DNA from: Syngnathus acus
Taxonomy: Eukaryota > Chordata > Actinopteri > Syngnathiformes > Syngnathidae
Reading direction: 5' to 3'
DNA: 64,000 nucleotides
NCBI RefSeq assembly: GCF_901709675.1
Contig: NC_051108.1
Coordinates: 62,001 to 126,000 of the forward strand
The notes under the pieces are model-generated. The model was not told where the DNA came from, searched no databases, and was given only the letters and a program-made list of their open reading frames with translations. Positions 17,874 through 27,943 of the stretch are shown here, in pieces. The translations under genes and the position numbers were made by a program. Position 1 is the first letter of the stretch, and each line of letters opens with the position of its first letter.

Positions 17874-20800
17874 ATGGCTGTTTTGTCGGCTTTATGGCGA
17901 GCTCTACGACTGGACGCGTTCCTCACTTGGGCTCGTCAGTTTCCGCTAGCCAGCTGCCTGCTCGCCGCCTTGTTGGCCGCCACAATCCTGTTCCACAGGT
18001 CAGCGTCCTACGTCATCGGACGTCACCTTTTGTGCTTCGGGGGTCAATGCTGCATTCGAGGAAGCTGGGAAGTCGGAAAGGTGTCCCACTCGGGTTGTTC
18101 CCTTCCGACCGAATGGAAACAACAAAGATGGCCGATTTCGGTCAACCATTTGTTGTTCAACACTTCTTGACCTCCAGCAATCGCTCTTCATTCACATCAA
18201 ATAAATAACTTATCTTCAAAACATTCCATGACACCAAATAACTCCATACAGAGACACAATGGCATTGCTTCACCGTCATCGGTACAAACCACGTTGTTAC
18301 ATATTTTTTTCCGTAGCGAAATTAATGTTATAATTAACGGACAAAGCTGATATATGCCGTTGGGTCGGCATTCTCGAGTGACGTCACATCACGTTCCCGT
18401 CTTCCTCAAATGCATGAATCTTTTGTTTTTTTCGAATGGGTGTCTGGACGGCCTGTCAAAACCGTGTTTACATTAGGTTCCGTTTTTAACCCTTAAATCA
18501 CATTTGTGAATGAATAAATATGAAATATAAATACACATTTTAAAAATTAGAATCCTTGTTTAACGCTTGCTCATTTATTTGTTCAAGTACCAGTCTTGTA
18601 CACGCATCTTGTTTTTCTTTCCAACCTCCCTTTCTCTAAGTCACCAGTTATGGGTTACAGTTGGTTTTAGGCCGAATTCAGTTAGCTAACACGAACATGC
18701 CAGGGTTGACTGTTTTGAATTAAGTTGTCGCCATGCTATTTTGCAGGTACCTCCACATCCTAATTGGATTGTGGTCTTTCTTAGTGGGTGTGGTTACCTT
18801 CTATTGGGCTCTGGAACCCGAGTCACTGCTCCCAAATGTCTTGTTCGCGAGCAAAGCGCCACGCAAGGTGAGGTGCATTCGTACTGAGGATGATGATGTT
18901 GAGGAGGATGATGATGTTGAGGAGGATGATGATGTTGAGGATGACGCTCGCTCGCTCACGTGCATGTGTGCCAGTGTCAGGAACCGGAGCTGTTTCCTTT
19001 GGGTCGCAGCTGTGCCGTGTGCGGGAAGGTGAAATGCAAGCGGCATCGGTAGGTTTGCGGCACCTGGCAAGCATATAGCACACTTTAGCGGGACAGTTGA
19101 CAATCACACTGGTGCGAGGATGACGCGTGACGTGACATCCCGACGGTCATCCGGGACGCACAGAACCACAATTACGCACGTAAGCGCGGTTCTGTCAACG
19201 TCCCTTCTGAGCGCCGGGAGCTGTGCTTTTTCAGTCTTTGCTGCCACTTTGAGATCCCAATTTAGAGTTGCGCGCACGACCTGCTGATATTTATACTATC
19301 GTTGCGGCGTCCAGCCCGACGTTGCTACTGGAGAACTACCAGCCGTGGGTGGGCCTCGAGATTCACTCCAAGGTGGACACGGCCATCACAGAGGTAGGCG
19401 CTCGCTCGCCCGCCGTCAAATTCCACATTCATCATCACACTTTGTTCCTTTTGCGGCGGGAAGGTGTTTGAGCTGGTTCTGGAGAACTTCGTGTATCCTT
19501 GGTACCGGTAAGTCCCTTGGCGTGCCTTCTTTGTCTTCCGCCGACTACGCACCGGTCATGCTCCGTCATGGGCCGCAGGGACATCACGGATGACGAGGCG
19601 TGCGTGGACGAGCTTCGTTTGAGCTTCCGCTTCCTAGCGTCCGTGTTGGTCCGCAGAGCTCGGAAGGTGGCGTCGTCAGCTTTCGTCGGCCGCCAAGGAG
19701 CGGCCGGCTCGATGTTGAACGTGCACGCTGTCTGCAGGTAGACCTCCCGGCTGTCTTCGGCGACCACGTGATGAAAGCCGCCGTCAAGCACGTGGAGGTT
19801 CTGGCTAAAGCCCGCGCTCGAGGTGAGACGCCGTCGCTGGCCTTGCTGACATAGGAGTGGCGTACGAGTTAGGACCGGGCTTTGACGGCCGCCAACGTGT
19901 GTGGGTTAAGGTTAGAAGAAAAACGCTGAAAGGAGGAAAAAAAAAAAAAAAGAAGTTTGTTTTTGTGCTCTGGAACACATTTGTGGCATTTGGCTCGAAT
20001 ACATAGCTTTGATAGGAAAGTCAACTGGCGGCGGCGGCAGCAGCAGCTAAATCAGGGTGGCTCTTGTCAGTCCATCAAGGTCTGACGCTGCAGCAGGCAG
20101 CTCTGGAGGAGTACGGCGTTGACCTCCACGTGGCCGTGCGCAGCCGCCAGGATGAGCTGCTCTACCTCAGGAAGCTCAGCGAGATGCTCTTCCCGTACTT
20201 GATGCCGCCAAAAGCCGGCGAGTGCAGGTAGCAAGCGGGTGGCCGGCCGGCCGGTCGGGCAGCCGACCGGCCGGCGCTTGAGCCCCCGAAAGATCCGACT
20301 GGGTGGAGCGTCTTCTGAAGACCTTTGTCCCTTCCCGAGCGCAGGTCGCTGGCACTGCTGCTGCGGGAGGTCTTGACAGGGACCGTCCTGCTGCCCACCA
20401 TGGACTTCACGGCCGACCCGGTGAGTCCGCACTCGGCGTCTGTCTCTCGACGCCAACCTCCTCTTTGATTCCTTTCCTAGGACACGGTCAACTTAATGGT
20501 GCTCAAGTTGGTTGACGACTCACCGGTGAGTCGACAGTCACCAAAGGAAGGCCCGGAATGAAGCCTTGATCAGTCTGCTGTCCGGCTAGCGTCTTAGCCG
20601 TTGATGGTCTGGACTGTAAGCCTGTTTGTTTGTCTCCAGCCTGAAGCCGCCAGCGAAGCGCCGTCCGCTCGTGTTCCGTTCCTGCGCAAATACACCGACC
20701 GCGGCGGCAACAAGCTCTCGGTCAGCACTTGAGACGAGCTCCTACTGTGGGCCAAAATGCCACACTGAGTGAGTGCCTGTGTTCTCAAGCAGGTTCTCAA

Positions 20801-23774
20801 GTTGGAGCTCAAACAGATCCGAGAGCAGCAGGACCTTCTCTTCCGCTTCATGAACTTCCTAAAGCGGGAGGGCGCCGTGCACGTCCTTCAGTTCTGCCTG
20901 GCCGTGGGTAAGGGCGAGTTTGGCGCGCGCACGCTCGCTCGCTCACCTCACTTCACCTCGCCTGGCACATCACCAACGTGGTGTTCCTCCAGAGGAGCTC
21001 AACGCCAAGGTCTTGAATCCGGAGCTGTGCGACTCGGAGCTGCGCCGTCTGCACGGCGAGGTTGTGCACATCTACCAGACGTACTGCGTGGACGAGAGCG
21101 TAGACAAGATCAACTTGGACCGAGCCACGGTGGACGACATCAGGAACGGTGAAGCAGCTGCCAAATAAGCTGCACAGCTCCCCGTGGTCATTGGTCACAG
21201 CGCGAGACCTCCCATCTTGTCCTCTGCCATCAGTGGCCGTCGGTCCGTACGGCGCCGTGGTCAAGCTGCAGACCACGCGGTGCCTCTTTGAAGCATACGA
21301 GCACGTCTTGTCGCTCCTGGAGAACGTCTTCACGCCAATGTTCTGCCACAGCGACGAGGTAAGGCGGCGGCGGCCCCCTGCATCCTGACGGAAACTTGAT
21401 TGTGCAGGCTCAGTATTTCAGACACCTGCTGAAAGGAGCCGAGTCGCCAGCCAGGAGCTCGCGTGTCAGCAGGTCGGTCTCACAATCCCCAACTCGCAGG
21501 TTCTTTCATCACTAATCAGTCAACGGTTACACGGCGGCCAGGAACGCCTCCAAGCGCGGCGAGTCCTTTGGGATCGCCAGGATCGGCAGTAAAATCAAAG
21601 GCGTGTTCAGGAGCACCGCCACGGAGGGCGCCGTCTTGCCGCCCAGCGCCACCGCCGAGGCTGACGTCAATGCGGTAATGAGCATTTTTCCCAAGCTTGG
21701 CGCTGGGGGGGTGTGGCCTCCCTTGGGTGACCGTGTGCGACGCAGGTGGAGGAGGCCATGGCGGTGGTGGAGGAGGAGGCGGAGGAGGAGGACGACGCAG
21801 CCGTCCCCGCCACCGCGGGCAGTCTGAGGAAGCTGTCGGCCTGGACCGTCACCATTCCCTACGTGGACTTTGACGAGGATGAAGCCAAGAGAGAGAAGAT
21901 TCCCGTCTTCTGTATCGACGTAGAGCGCAACGACAGAAAGGAAGGTGAGCATTGCGGGCTTAGAAAGGCACGGGCCGTTTCCATTGCGTCCTCCGTAATG
22001 CTTGGACATCCCATTTCTTCACTGCGGCTCCTCTCGCAGTCGGACACGATCCCGAGAGTTGGTCCATCTACAGAAGATACTTGGAGTTTTACGTGCTGGA
22101 GTCCAAGCTGACAGAGTTCCACGGTAATACGTGCCCGCCAGTTTAGTGTGGGCCTTAGTTTCAAGCGCTGACGGTGCCGTGCGTGCAGGCACCTTTGCTG
22201 ACGCGCAGCTGCCCCCCAAACGCATCCTGGGACCCAAGAACCACGAATTCCTCACCTCCAAGAGGGAAGACTTTGAGGACTACCTCCAGGTGGTAGTAGT
22301 AGTAGTAGTAGTAGTAGCTGTAATAGTAGTGCACGTCCCGGCAGCATAAGCACATTTGTGTCCGTGTGTGCAGAAACTGCTGCGCTGCCCGGAGCTCAGC
22401 AACAGCCAGCTGCTGGCCGACTTCCTGTCTCCTCACGGCACGGGCTCTCAGTTTACGGACAGGATACTTCCCGACGTCAACTTGGGTACTTCCGCCGCTA
22501 ACCTTTGTCTGCGTCGGGAACGGCCGCCGCTGCGCTGACTGCAACATTTGCCCCAAAATCCCTAACAGGCAAGATTTTCAAGTCCGTCCCGGGGAAGTTG
22601 ATGAAGGAGGTGAGTGAGCGTCATTGGGGAAGACGGGCGTACCCCCCCAAACCGCACCCACGACAGCCGTGTCTTTGCAGAAAGGTCAGAACCTGGAGCC
22701 GTTCATCCAGTCCTTCTTCAACTCCTGCGAGTCGCCAAAAGCCAAACCCGGCCGGCCTGAACTGATCGTCCTCAGCCCGAGCGCTGACGCCAACAAGCGG
22801 GTCGGACCGCGAGTGCCATGTCACGCGCGGTGCGGGCGGTTATGGCCGTGTCATCATCTCCGTCTTTGCGTGCAGCTCAACAACCAGATCTTCAGCAAGG
22901 AGCCCGCCACAGCCCGGGTGGGGAAGGCGGGCCAGCGCAACCGCCGTCGTTCGGCGGAGCTCGGCGTGGACGGCATGTACGACTACCTACTGCACGTGGG
23001 CAAGTTGCCCGCCGCCGCGCTCCGGTCCAGAGCCGGCAAACGGCCGAACCGAGCCGAGCTTTTTGACTCCAGGTCGATTGGTGTTCCGGATGCCGCGCTG
23101 GCTGGATCATTTGCTGTCGGCGAGCAGGATGGTCCTCAAGAACACCTTGGAGGCCTACGCGGAGCAGCGGATGCGTAGCAAGATGGACGCCATCCTGCAA
23201 GAGCACCGCCTGGTCTTGCTCATCACCCAACTACGAGGTGAGGCGACAGCCGCGTTGAGAAACTACGGCTCCGCATGCAGCTGACGCGTTGAGAAGCTCC
23301 AGCTCCGCATGCGACGCTCAAGAGTCGAGCGGTCGTCGTAACTCGCAGCGATGTGGTCAAACCCAAAGCTTCGCGTATTCCCCTGCTGTAGACGCCATCT
23401 TCTCCAAAAGCGCGGAGGAGCGCGACGGCCCGGCCAAGGCGGCGCGAGCCAGGAGGACCTTTGAGGAGATGACGGCCTATCTGCCCGGTGAGTCGAGTCA
23501 GCCGACCGACAGGGAACCCTTTTGTCATTTGTGCCACGTCGCGTCAGACGCCCTCGGGAGGTGCCTCGGCGAGGAGGCCAAACGTGAGGGGGTCCGGCTC
23601 CTCTTTGAGGGCCTCCAGCAGCCGCTCCTCAACAAGCAGGTCGGAATCCAGTCGAGTCAGGTCGAGGGCCGAGCCGTGTCGTCTGGCAACGTCCTCTTCT
23701 TTGGCTGTGCTCAGATGTCCTATGTGCTGCTGGACGTGGCTGTGCTGGAGCTCTTCCCTGAACTGCGCCGCTGA
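17874..23774 (+). CDS. snx14: SNX14, sorting nexin 14 (TM-PXA-RGS-PX-PXC)
   Basis: Membrane-anchored sorting nexin of the ER/endolysosomal system. Human loss-of-function mutations cause a cerebellar ataxia. Exon 1 (17874-17998) and exon 2 (18747-18867) code two hydrophobic N-terminal segments. A Cys-rich [13 protein letters not shown] follows. The PXA domain runs from [20 protein letters not shown] (19315) through MDFTADP (20420). The RGS-like domain includes [18 protein letters not shown] (20793 on) and [19 protein letters not shown] linker ([19 protein letters not shown]) leads to the PX domain ([30 protein letters not shown] at 22040-22123). The C-terminal domain ([20 protein letters not shown]) ends ELFPELRR at 23774. 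About 27 exons join in phase. The human C-terminus extends slightly further. The intron after 22999 needs a GC donor. SYNCRIP-SNX14 adjacency matches human 6q14. Confidence 0.96.
18885..18945. repeat. GATGATGTTGAGGAG-type 18-bp tandem repeat in an SNX14 intron
   Basis: About three copies of an 18-bp unit (GAGGATGATGATGTTGAG) sit just after the exon ending at 18867. The unit reads openly in several frames, but the flanking exons join across it in phase without it. Confidence 0.75.
22290..22328. repeat. (GTA)n microsatellite directly at an SNX14 splice donor
   Basis: A run of GTA/GTAGTA triplets begins at the donor of the exon ending at 22289 (CAG, then GTGGTAGTAG). It provides several alternative GT dinucleotides within the first few intron bases. 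Confidence 0.8.
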
Positions 23775-23980
23775 GCAAGCAAGGAGGGGCGCCAGGCCAG
23801 CTCGATGGACGGATGGAAGGAAGGAGCAAGGAGGGGCGCCAGGCCAGCTCGACGGACGGACGGACGCAAAAACACTTCCTCCAAATTGATGTGATGAACG
23901 AGTTGGCAAATGCTTTTTATTTCTCTGCTATACTTGGAGTTTGTCTTCATGGCCAGATTTTGACTCGACAGAATATTCAT

Positions 23981-23986
23981 AATAAA
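23981..23986 (+). terminator. SNX14 polyadenylation signal
   Basis: AATAAA within AATAAAAATAAA lies about 207 bases past the SNX14 stop codon. The stop codon of the next, minus-strand gene lies about 65 bases further on, so the two genes converge closely. Confidence 0.7.
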
Positions 23987-24049
23987 AATAAATGATTCTA
24001 CTTTCATGCTGACTGACATCCACCAAGGTGGTTCCGCTTTTTCCAATGG

Positions 24050-25680
24050 TCACAAACGCTCGGGAGCGGAAGACGAAAGGTTTGCGGCCACGAACAACGC
24101 GGCGACCCTCCACACGGTGACGGCAAAGAGCGGAAATTCCTGGCAAAGCGCAAGCGTTTGCCGTTCTAAGTGGCGCACGCTGGCCGTCTGCTCGGCATTC
24201 ACCTGTGGCCAAGACGCCGGTCGCCGGTCGCCCAGCAGCAGCTCCTCCGCCATCCGCAGCAGGCGCAGCGCGTGGCCGTAGTTGTCCACGGGAATCTTGT
24301 CCACGCTGGCGTTCTCCTGCAAACACGACACGCATTGGAAAATTGGAGAGGCTCGCGCTTGCTTCGTCAAGTCAATCAAATTGTCATCGACTCCAACAAA
24401 TGGGAGCAGAAATTCCATTGCTATTTCCAGACCTTTGATTTTAGAGACAACTACTAATGGAGTACGTCATATATTTGGGCCTTGCTGGTCCCAAAGACCA
24501 AAATTCCATTGCTATTTCCAGACCTTTGATTATAGAGACAACTACTAATGAAGTACGTCATATATTTGGGCCTTGCTGGTCCCAAAGACCAAGCAGCTCT
24601 TAGCTGGTTGCTGACCCCTGGTTGACACCGGTTCCCACGTGTCGCCTTTAGCTTAGCAATTAGCGAGGCTCCGCCCCCCCCCGACCCACACCCCACTTGT
24701 CAGCAGCTTATTTGCCGCCACAGAGGCGACGATTACAGACTTAGGAGTCACCCGCAGCGTGTTAAGCCGCGCCGCCGGTAGCCAGCCCAAGCCGCTTGCT
24801 CTGCTCACCAGCCACCGTGGCACGGAGCTCGCCTCAGACTCGGACGGGTGCTGACGTGGGTGACCCGCCAAGCTTTGCGGGACCCTCGGCGGTTCGCAAA
24901 ATGCAAACTGCCGTGGCAAAGTGCTCCTTTCGAGCCTTGTCTTTCTATTTTAGTCCGTAAAAAAAAAAAAGGCGTCCCTTTGCGCCAGATCTCTGAAAGC
25001 TTGAGCTGATGAGGACATTTTCGACATACTGGACAAAAAGATGACCATCCGGTTAGCGAGAAATTTCATTTTGGTGTCGCGAGAAAAGCTAGCATTTGGA
25101 AAGCGCCGGTGCGTAGACAGACTTCCTCCCTCTATTGTATGTGCGTGTGTACTTACGTGGATCGCGAGGCACAGTCTGTCAGCCAGCACGCTGACCTCCG
25201 ACAGGATGCGAGCCACCAGAAAGGACTTTGCCGTGTGACTCCCCCCCGTCGTCACCGTCACGCAAAGGTCAAGCGGCTGGAAGAAGACACGAAACGGTCA
25301 CGCTCATCATTGTCATCAAGTGCTGAGGCGGAGGGGTCGGTGGGTGGCGCGGCCGCTTGGTCCTCTACCTCAGGAAGCGGGCGGCGGCGGCAAAGAAGCT
25401 GAGAGAGTTTTGGCGTGCCTGTGTGGTGGCCTGCGGTGCCCTCGCTCTCCGTGCTGACAGCATGACCTGACAGACAGACAGACAGACAGACGTGTTCCAT
25501 GAGGCTGGTGACGAGCACGACGTGTACCCGCTAGCGAGTACCTGCGCTTGCTGTCGTCGTGGCGACCAGCGAGGCCCCCCGCCCCGGCTCCTCCGCTTCG
25601 CTCCTCCGCGTCCGCTCGCTCTCCCTCAGCCTCGCCGACAAAGCCTGGATGTGCCGGCGGAGGTCGACGCCCTGCGACCT
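24050..25680 (-). CDS. Unidentified multi-exon gene, tail-to-tail with SNX14
   Basis: I do not recognise this protein. Four segments on the minus strand look like exons that join in phase. They are a helical, charged segment LRRHIQALSARLRESERTRR (about 25545-25670); a Ser/Thr-rich segment starting HAVSTESEGTAGHHTGTPK (about 25375-25470); LDLCVTVTTGG then ARILSEVSVLADRLCLAI (about 25155-25272); and VDKIPVDNYGHALRLLRMAE (about 24203-24315). The last either stops after a splice or reads on through a hydrophobic stretch (EFPLFAVTVWRVAALFVAA) to a TGA at 24050. Acceptors are pyrimidine-rich (a CTGT repeat precedes the second exon) and donors fit consensus. No start exon is located, so the 5' end is open. 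The product may be a coiled-coil protein, possibly with a tail anchor. It could also be the 3' part of a larger gene. Confidence 0.45.
24410..24592. repeat. Two-copy tandem duplication, 91-bp period
   Basis: AATTCCATTGCTATTTCCAG begins at 24411 and again at 24502, and the 91-bp units are nearly identical. It lies between two putative exons of the unidentified minus-strand gene. Confidence 0.9.
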
Positions 25681-27943
25681 GCCCCTGATCACCGCCACTG
25701 CCACTGCCAAGCCCACTTTGGCCAAAAAGCACTCTGACATCCACACACACAGCATTCAGACCATCAATTTATTATTTTCATACATATTCATTAAGTTATC
25801 CCGCACAACATTTACAAGCAATTAATACCACTAGTCAACATAACAATGTGTTGTTGCCAGTCGAGATTTGCAAGGCACCAAGAAAAAATAACATTTGCAG
25901 TTAACCAAACACCAAATATTATGATTCATATTTATGAAATCTTTTTCTCTGTTTCTGTCCAATTTGAAAGAAATCGGTCTCTTTCAAGACCTACTTGGAG
26001 GACTTAGTTTGGATTTGTTCACGAAATTATGGAAAGGAGGCATACGAATACTTTCAGTTGAACTGGCAAACGTAATATCGTAGTGTTCAAACTATTCAAT
26101 GCCGACTGGAATGACCAAATGAATGATGAATATTAACATCATTACTCTATTTAGTCCGTTCCTGTACTTGGCCAGCTTTGAAAATGAGATGAAGAAAAGT
26201 ACGAAAACGTGAAACTCGCATACGACTCCAACAAACACAAATGGTATCTTCACATCACTGATGCGGTCCATGTCAACTGAGTTCCACACACATGCACGTA
26301 ATAAGGTTGGAGATGGCCAAATAGCGTCAGGTTGCTTGCTTGCGAAGTCCTTGTGATTTTGTCACAAGAAATGGAAATGAATGGATGTTTGAAATGACCT
26401 TCCAGGCGTCTTCTGTGTCCCTCCATTCGACCAGCTAAAGATGCTAATGGACGCTAACTGTCGCTCACATCCGTACGCTGATTTTGTCTTCTTCCTTCTT
26501 CTTCACATTACACACAAATAGTCGTGTTCGTTGTGCTCTTTGCTCAAGTGCCGGACAGCATCTTGAAACAACGACGTGTCGTGTCGTGTCGTGAAAATAA
26601 AACTGAAGCGTTTCAAGTCAACTGAACAGGTGGCGCCGTCAAGCAGGTGAATGACGTCACGTCGCCGACCACCATTTTTCCCCCTGATACTTTATTGAAC
26701 GCACAACTCTGAGACAAATCGTTACCGACAACCAATCACTTGAAAGTAGGGGTGTCAAACTCATTTTTTTCGCGGGCCGCATTGTAGTCATAGCTTCTTT
26801 CGGAGGGCCATTATGACTGTCAACCCAAATCAATGTATGAGCACCTCATATTATATACAGTCAAAGCTATCAAACAAACTGACAAATAACTCGTTTTCAA
26901 ATCAGAAGAGTAAAAACTGGTCAAATATTAAAAAAAAAAAAAGATATAATTAAAAGTGAAGACAAATTGCATTTCTAGAAATGACACGAATTTGATGCAC
27001 AATTTGTCTTCGCGGACACCTTAGAAGAAAAAAAAAGCTTTTTGACAGACAGAAAATTGCCTTCTGACAGACTCTCATCGAAGTGCGCGCGTGTGTGAGG
27101 AAGTACCTATGCTGTCGCCTACTTTGTGTTGTCCTTGTTGTTGTTGTCCAAACAGGACTGAATGTTTGTGCGGCCCAGACGGCGCGGGCCCGCCCATTGC
27201 TCTTCGTCTTCAGCTTAAAGAGAGAAAATTAAGGGGATTATTGGCGTCTGTATTTTTGTCGCAGCGCAAACACACGCACACATACACATTCGCACAGCGT
27301 ACCAAAATAGCCCGACACTGAACGACAACTGTTGTCTAAACAACGTATGACGTTTACTACTTGGACTACTAATTGTGACTAAAAGGTCAAGTAGAACCAC
27401 GGCTTGTACTTGGGACTTCTGCGTGGTGCTGATTTGCACATGTTGCATACGCAGGCCGGAATGTCGCAGGAAGATTCGGGGGAGTCTAAAAAGTTGCCGT
27501 GAAAGTCCCGCTGTTCTCTGCCCACGTTAAAGTAACTTGCTGCAATTGTGGGGAATGAGAAGAGCAGTAGTGTCGCAGTGGGGAGGGAGGGTGACGTCGT
27601 GGGGATCGCGGGGACCATTTTGCGGGGTGTCGAGTGAGAGCGTCGCAAGGTGGCTGAAATCCACTAACAGGATGGTGAAGCGGGATTACGTCTGAGCAGC
27701 AGATAAACAGATTATTCCCAAAACAGAGTCTACTCTTTTAACCTCACGGCTGTCCCTCAATTCCTTTGGGCGGAGCCGACGCCACTTTTCCCCCCGCCGC
27801 CGCCGCCGGCCGACGCCACAACTCCTCAGGACGCTTCCGCGGACGCCCGTCCAGCCCAGCTTAGCCCAGCCCAGCCCAGCCCAGCCGAGCGTCTGGCTGG
27901 CTGTCCACCTCGTGCCGACTGATTATTTCACTTTTTTTCCACA
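25681..27943. other. Intergenic region upstream of IMPG1
   Basis: About 2.2 kb, mostly AT-rich, with no recognised exon. It contains a hAT-like repeat fragment (26747 on), a short TCGTG repeat near 26576-26593, and a (CAGCC)n stretch at about 27855-27893 just before the IMPG1 start. A minus-strand 79-codon frame at 27382-27619 has a good start context and is discussed as a finding, but it is not supported as a gene. Confidence 0.5.
26747..26990. mobile_element. Degenerate hAT-like repeat fragment
   Basis: The left end reads AGGGGTGTCAAACTCATTTT then CGCGGGCCGCATTG, a terminus common to many vertebrate non-autonomous hAT elements. The interior is AT-rich. I cannot see a matching right end or target duplication, so its right boundary is a guess. 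Confidence 0.55.

Noticed and set aside
22624-23178. Plus-strand 184-residue frame reading through the SNX14 exons at 22681-22800 and 22876-22999
   Set aside because: Only parts of it match SNX14; the tail after 23000 has no homology. It arises by reading through introns.
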